Shown: piece after piece, positions 6,875-9,270 of the stretch | Layout of the letters: each line of letters opens with the position of its first letter | Numbering within the stretch: the first letter of the stretch is position 1 | DNA from: Piscirickettsiaceae bacterium | GTDB taxonomy: Bacteria; Pseudomonadota; Gammaproteobacteria; Thiomicrospirales; Thiomicrospiraceae | Length of the DNA: 9,270 nt | Reading direction: 5' to 3' | Assembly (NCBI GenBank): GCA_027019045.1 | Contig: JALUXI010000214.1 | Coordinates: 1-9,270 of the forward strand | Notes under the pieces: generated by a model | The model's database searches: none | What the model was told of the DNA's origin: nothing | What the model saw: only the letters and a program-made list of their open reading frames with translations | Program-made: the position numbers and the translations under genes

Positions 6875-7132
6875 ATGGCACACCTCATCTCGATTGGCAA
6901 CTCAAAAGGCGTTCGCCTTCCCAAACACCTCATTGAGCAAGCGCATTTAGAAGGAAAAGAGTTATCAATCGAACTCACCTCTGAAGGTATTCTACTTCGC
7001 CCGATCAAAGAAGTGAGACAAGGCTGGAAGGAAGCATTTGCTGCTTTAGCTCACTCCCCCTTATCAGAAGAAGAACAGCAGTGGCTGGAAACTGATCTCT
7101 CAGAAACCATTCATGAGGAATGGGAATGGTAA
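6875..7132 (+). CDS. mazE: MazE-type antitoxin, SpoVT/AbrB fold
   Basis: This is an 85-residue antitoxin predicted to bind DNA through its N-terminal swapped-hairpin fold and to neutralise the toxin with its C-terminal tail. The N-terminus LISIGNSKGVRLPKHLIEQA is the characteristic MazE/AbrB motif. The C-terminus is acidic and Trp-rich (EEEQQWLETDLS, ending EEWEW), as expected for a tail that occupies the toxin's basic RNA groove. The ATG at 6875 has GGAG nine bases upstream; a TTG at 6860 would add five residues and lies within the ribosome binding site region. It overlaps the toxin start by seven bases (ATGGTAA), typical of translational coupling. The pair probably represses its own promoter. 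Confidence 0.92.
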   Translation: MAHLISIGNSKGVRLPKHLIEQAHLEGKELSIELTSEGILLRPIKEVRQGWKEAFAALAHSPLSEEEQQWLETDLSETIHEEWEW

Positions 7133-7455
7133 AAGCATCCCCCTCTCGTTATGAAGTCTGGCTCATCAATCTCGATCCAACCCTGGGTAGAGAAATCAAT
7201 AAAACGCGCCCTTGCTTAATTATCTCCCCTGACGAAATGTCCCCCTTATCCACTGTATTGGTCGCACCCATGACCTCTAAAGGCTTTGAATTCCCCTCTA
7301 GAATTCCTTGTTTTTTTGCTGGGAAATCTGGATTCATTTTGCTTGATCAAATACGCGCCGTCGATAAAAAAAGACTTATAAAACGGCTCGGCAAACTGGA
7401 CACCAACACACAACAAACCGTCTCCGATAGGTTAGTGGAGATGTTCACTTTCTAA
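7126..7455 (+). CDS. mazF: MazF/PemK-type mRNA endonuclease toxin
   Basis: This is a 109-residue toxin of the CcdB/PemK-like fold; family members cut single-stranded RNA at short sequences and stop growth when the antitoxin is lost. Visible signatures are YEVWLINLDPTLGREINKTRP, whose Arg28 matches the catalytic Arg of MazF, and VLVAPMTS, whose Thr50 lies where MazF has its catalytic Thr/Ser. GFILLDQIRAVDKKRL corresponds to the later conserved strand and helix. The start is taken as ATG 7126, six bases after GAGGA; ATG 7120 would directly abut that site. No catalytic residue appears missing, so the toxin is likely active. The cleavage sequence cannot be read from the protein. It ends about 200 bases before dnaA. 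Confidence 0.93.
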   Translation: MVKASPSRYEVWLINLDPTLGREINKTRPCLIISPDEMSPLSTVLVAPMTSKGFEFPSRIPCFFAGKSGFILLDQIRAVDKKRLIKRLGKLDTNTQQTVSDRLVEMFTF

Positions 7456-7485
7456 TCCTCCCTTTCGGGACTGGGGATTTTATTC
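7454..7485 (+). terminator. weak terminator-like hairpin after mazF
   Basis: Starting in the mazF stop codon, AATCC (7454-7458) can pair with GGATT (7475-7479). Inside it, TCCC and GGGA (7459-7470) form a four-pair stem around TTTC, with a four-base bulge. A T-rich run (TTTTATT) follows. The bulge and short stems make it a marginal intrinsic terminator, but it is the only such structure between mazF and dnaA. Confidence 0.4.
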
Positions 7486-7569
7486 ACTTTTTGAAATAAA
7501 TTTTTATTTATTATTTTTCAGAAGGTTATCATCAATTTCTTCCGCTTCTTAACACACTTATCCCAAAAG

Positions 7570-7578
7570 TTATCCACA
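7570..7578 (+). promoter_or_regulatory. DnaA box, perfect consensus
   Basis: TTATCCACA matches the high-affinity DnaA box exactly. A degenerate copy (TTATCCCAA) begins 12 bases earlier in the same orientation. It lies about 80 bases before the dnaA start and about 40 bases upstream of the -10 box. Confidence 0.85.
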
Positions 7579-7599
7579 TGATATTGATAATTTTCAAAG

Positions 7600-7608
7600 T
7601 TATGCACA
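7600..7608 (+). promoter_or_regulatory. DnaA box, consensus variant, inside dnaA promoter
   Basis: TTATGCACA matches the TTATNCACA consensus. It occupies the -35/spacer region of the likely dnaA promoter (-10 at 7619-7624), so DnaA bound here should affect RNA polymerase and give autoregulation. It is 30 bases, about three helical turns, from the perfect box. Confidence 0.8.
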
Positions 7609-7618
7609 GGCAAATCGG

Positions 7619-7624
7619 TATAAT
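7619..7624 (+). promoter_or_regulatory. -10 box of the dnaA promoter
   Basis: A perfect TATAAT lies 32 bases before the dnaA ATG, giving a leader of about 25 bases. No recognisable -35 hexamer occurs 16-18 bases upstream (AAAGTT-like), where the DnaA box sits. The promoter may therefore be weak or activator-dependent. Confidence 0.5.
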
Positions 7625-7656
7625 AATCGTATCTATCTATTCGAGCCAATAAACCT

Positions 7657-9027
7657 ATGTCCAACCCCGCTTCAGCCATTTGGGAAAAAGCCCTCTCACA
7701 ACTGGAAAATGATCTTAATGATCAGCAATTTCACACCTGGATTCGCCCATTACAAGCGGTTGAAGAGGGGGGCACCATTCGGCTTTTAGCGCCATCGAGC
7801 TTCATTCTGGACTGGGTGCAAAAAAAGCTGGTCGATAAAATCGAGGCTGCGGTAGCACAAAGTGCCCCCATCAACACTCCCGAAATTAAATTTGAAATCG
7901 GTGATTATGCGCTGGATCTCATTGAAGAACCCGAACCCACCACACCTCAACCACTGCAAAAGACTCCATCTAAAGCCGTAAGTGAGCCTGAGGCAGAAAA
8001 CAAAATTAAGCATAACCTCAATCCCAACTTCACTTTCGACACCTTTGTGGAAGGGAAAGCCAACCAACTGGCAGCAGCAGCCGCTCGACAAGTCTCCGAA
8101 AACCCGGGTAGCAGTTACAACCCCTTCTTTATTTATGGTGGCGTAGGGCTGGGGAAAACACACTTGATGCATGCTATCGGCAATGCACTGCTACAAAAAA
8201 ATCCACAAGCCCGTGTGGTCTATCTGCACTCCGAACGCTTTGTTGCCGATATGGTCAACGCCCTACGACACAATAAAATCGACACCTTTAAACGCTTTTA
8301 TCGCTCGCTGGATGCTTTGCTGATTGATGACATTCAATTCTTTGCCAATAAAGAACAGTCGCAAGAAGAGTTTTTTCATACCTTTAACACCCTCTTAGAA
8401 GGAAACAAACAGGTTATCCTCACCTCAGATCGCTTCCCTAAAGAGGTGGATGGGCTAGAAGATCGCTTAAAATCCCGCTTTGGTTGGGGGCTGACCATTC
8501 AAGTTGAACCGCCTGAGTTTGAAATGCGGGTCGCCATTTTGATGAAAAAGGCTTCAGAATTTGGCCTAATCATGCCCGATGAAGTCGCCTTTTTCCTTGC
8601 TAAACGCTTGAGAGGCAATGTGCGTGATTTGGAAGGCGCACTCCGTCGGGTCAGTGCCTATGCCCAATTTGTGCAAAAGCCGCTCAGTGTTGAGCTGGTC
8701 AAAGAAGCACTCAAAGATTTGCTGGCATTGCAGCAAAAAATGATTACGCTGGAAAACATCCAAAAGACCGTGGCCGACTACTATAAAATTCGCGTCGCCG
8801 ACCTACTTTCCAAGCGCCGTTCACGCAATATTGCCCGCCCTCGTCAAATGGCAATGGCGATTGCAAAAGAGCTGACCAATCACAGTTTGCCCGAAATTGG
8901 CGATGCCTTCGGTGGTCGAGATCACACCACAGTCTTACACGCGGTGCGTCAAATCCATAAACTTCGGGAAGAAGATCACCGTATCGATGACGACTTCAAT
9001 AGCCTCATTCGAATCATAACCACTTAA
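7657..9027 (+). CDS. dnaA: chromosomal replication initiator protein DnaA
   Basis: DnaA binds DnaA boxes, oligomerises with ATP and opens the origin; it also regulates transcription. The 456-residue protein is complete. Domain I (about 1-85) carries the WIRPL and FILDWV motifs of the helicase-loading domain. A short Pro/Glu/Lys-rich linker (about 88-118) is domain II. The AAA+ domain III begins near [13 protein letters not shown] and has Walker [10 protein letters not shown] (161-169), Walker [10 protein letters not shown] (221-229) and the SRFGWGL arginine-finger region (273-279). Domain IV ends with the DNA-binding signature [11 protein letters not shown] (419-429). The ATG at 7657 matches the family N-terminus, but its ribosome binding site is weak, only a GAG about 11 bases upstream. 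dnaN follows after 23 bases, forming the usual dnaA-dnaN operon. Confidence 0.99.
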   Translation: MSNPASAIWEKALSQLENDLNDQQFHTWIRPLQAVEEGGTIRLLAPSSFILDWVQKKLVDKIEAAVAQSAPINTPEIKFEIGDYALDLIEEPEPTTPQPLQKTPSKAVSEPEAENKIKHNLNPNFTFDTFVEGKANQLAAAAARQVSENPGSSYNPFFIYGGVGLGKTHLMHAIGNALLQKNPQARVVYLHSERFVADMVNALRHNKIDTFKRFYRSLDALLIDDIQFFANKEQSQEEFFHTFNTLLEGNKQVILTSDRFPKEVDGLEDRLKSRFGWGLTIQVEPPEFEMRVAILMKKASEFGLIMPDEVAFFLAKRLRGNVRDLEGALRRVSAYAQFVQKPLSVELVKEALKDLLALQQKMITLENIQKTVADYYKIRVADLLSKRRSRNIARPRQMAMAIAKELTNHSLPEIGDAFGGRDHTTVLHAVRQIHKLREEDHRIDDDFNSLIRIITT

Positions 9028-9050
9028 CTCAATCACTAAGGTATAAGTCC

Positions 9051-9270
9051 ATGAAACTCAGCCTCTCTCGTGAAAACCTCCTGAAAGCCTTACAAAAAGT
9101 AGCCGGTGTGGTCGAAAAGCGCCAAACCATGCCTATTTTGGGTAATGTGTTGCTGGAAGTGCAGAACAACACCATCACCCTCACCGCCTCCGACTTAGAA
9201 ATTGAGACTCGCGCGCAAGTGGAACTGGAAAGCAGTGATGGCGATTTTGCCACCACGCTACCCGCCGTCA
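9051..9270 (+). CDS. dnaN: DNA polymerase III beta subunit (sliding clamp), 5' part only
   Basis: This gene encodes the ring-shaped clamp that tethers DNA polymerase III to DNA. Only the first 73 codons are in the window; the full protein is usually about 366 residues. The translation MKLSLSRENLLKALQKVAGV, then RQTMPILGNVLLEV and the LTASDLEIET strand, matches the first domain of bacterial beta clamps throughout. The ATG at 9051 has AAGG about nine bases upstream and is the expected family start. The 23-base gap to dnaA holds no visible terminator, so the two genes are probably co-transcribed. Confidence 0.98.
   Translation, partial: MKLSLSRENLLKALQKVAGVVEKRQTMPILGNVLLEVQNNTITLTASDLEIETRAQVELESSDGDFATTLPAV

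Larger units (their letters stand above)
7477..7608 (+). other. putative chromosomal replication origin (oriC): AT-rich element plus DnaA boxes
   Basis: The stretch 7477-7520 has only 4 G or C in 44 bases and would suit a DNA unwinding element. To its right are two good DnaA boxes (7570-7578 and 7600-7608), 30 bases apart and in the same orientation. Two degenerate ones are TTATCCCAA (7558-7566) and TTATCATCA (7526-7534). The location directly before dnaA fits origins of many gammaproteobacteria. Base skew on the plus strand is C-rich to the left and slightly G-rich to the right, as expected for a bidirectional origin here. The array is small, with no GATC cluster and no clear DnaA-trio, so the boxes could serve only dnaA autoregulation while the main origin lies elsewhere. 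Confidence 0.6.

Noticed and set aside
7631..7642. Short ATCT/TATC tandem repeat upstream of dnaA, considered as a DnaA-trio or regulatory repeat
   Set aside because: It has a four-base rather than three-base period, is too short, and is not placed between the DnaA boxes and the AT-rich stretch.
7786..8172. 128-codon minus-strand ORF opposite dnaA
   Set aside because: It is antisense to the DnaA domain I-III coding sequence and explained by codon bias; the translation resembles no family.
1..9270. Search for CRISPR arrays, tRNA genes, insertion sequences and attachment sites
   Set aside because: Reading through found no regularly spaced repeats, no cloverleaf-like sequence, no transposase or integrase frame and no flanking duplications around the accessory block.

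Overview
The window is the dnaA/rpmH region of a bacterial chromosome, almost certainly from a gammaproteobacterium. The gene order mnmE – yidC – rnpA – rpmH on the minus strand facing dnaA – dnaN on the plus strand is the classical origin-proximal arrangement. The DnaA, YidC, MnmE and L34 sequences carry gammaproteobacterial-type motifs. Base composition is near 45-50% GC by eye. The genus cannot be fixed from the sequence alone; a Thiotrichales-like or other non-enteric lineage is only a guess.

Left part, minus strand (read right to left from about 3775): a near-consensus promoter drives rpmH (L34), then rnpA (RNase P protein, with an unusual acidic N-terminal extension), yidC (membrane insertase), an unrecognised 108-residue protein, and mnmE (tRNA-modifying GTPase, cut by the left edge). 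Genes are 1-25 bases apart, so this looks like one operon for protein and RNA maturation plus membrane protein insertion. yidD, often found between rnpA and yidC, is absent.

Middle part (3777-7455) is an accessory block lying between rpmH and dnaA, where many relatives have only the origin. It holds a minus-strand lipoprotein with a carboxypeptidase-regulatory-like and a KNH-like domain. Divergent from it are an APC-family amino acid permease, a possible 31-codon bridging ORF, a TauE/SafE-type anion exporter and a MazE/MazF-type toxin-antitoxin pair with a candidate operator.

Right part: bases 7456-7656 hold a weak terminator-like hairpin, a 91% A+T stretch, two good DnaA boxes plus two degenerate ones, and a perfect -10 hexamer ahead of dnaA. 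This is the likely replication origin and/or autoregulated dnaA promoter. dnaA is complete and dnaN is cut by the right edge. Hand-counted base skew changes sign across this gap, which supports an origin there. The permease-to-mazF genes would then be transcribed head-on to the leftward fork, while rpmH-to-mnmE run with it. I found no RNA gene, CRISPR array or insertion sequence, and no completely new system. The most interesting items are the interrupted rpmH-dnaA junction with its origin-adjacent toxin-antitoxin pair, the extended RnpA, the bridging small ORF and the unrecognised yidC-mnmE spacer gene.
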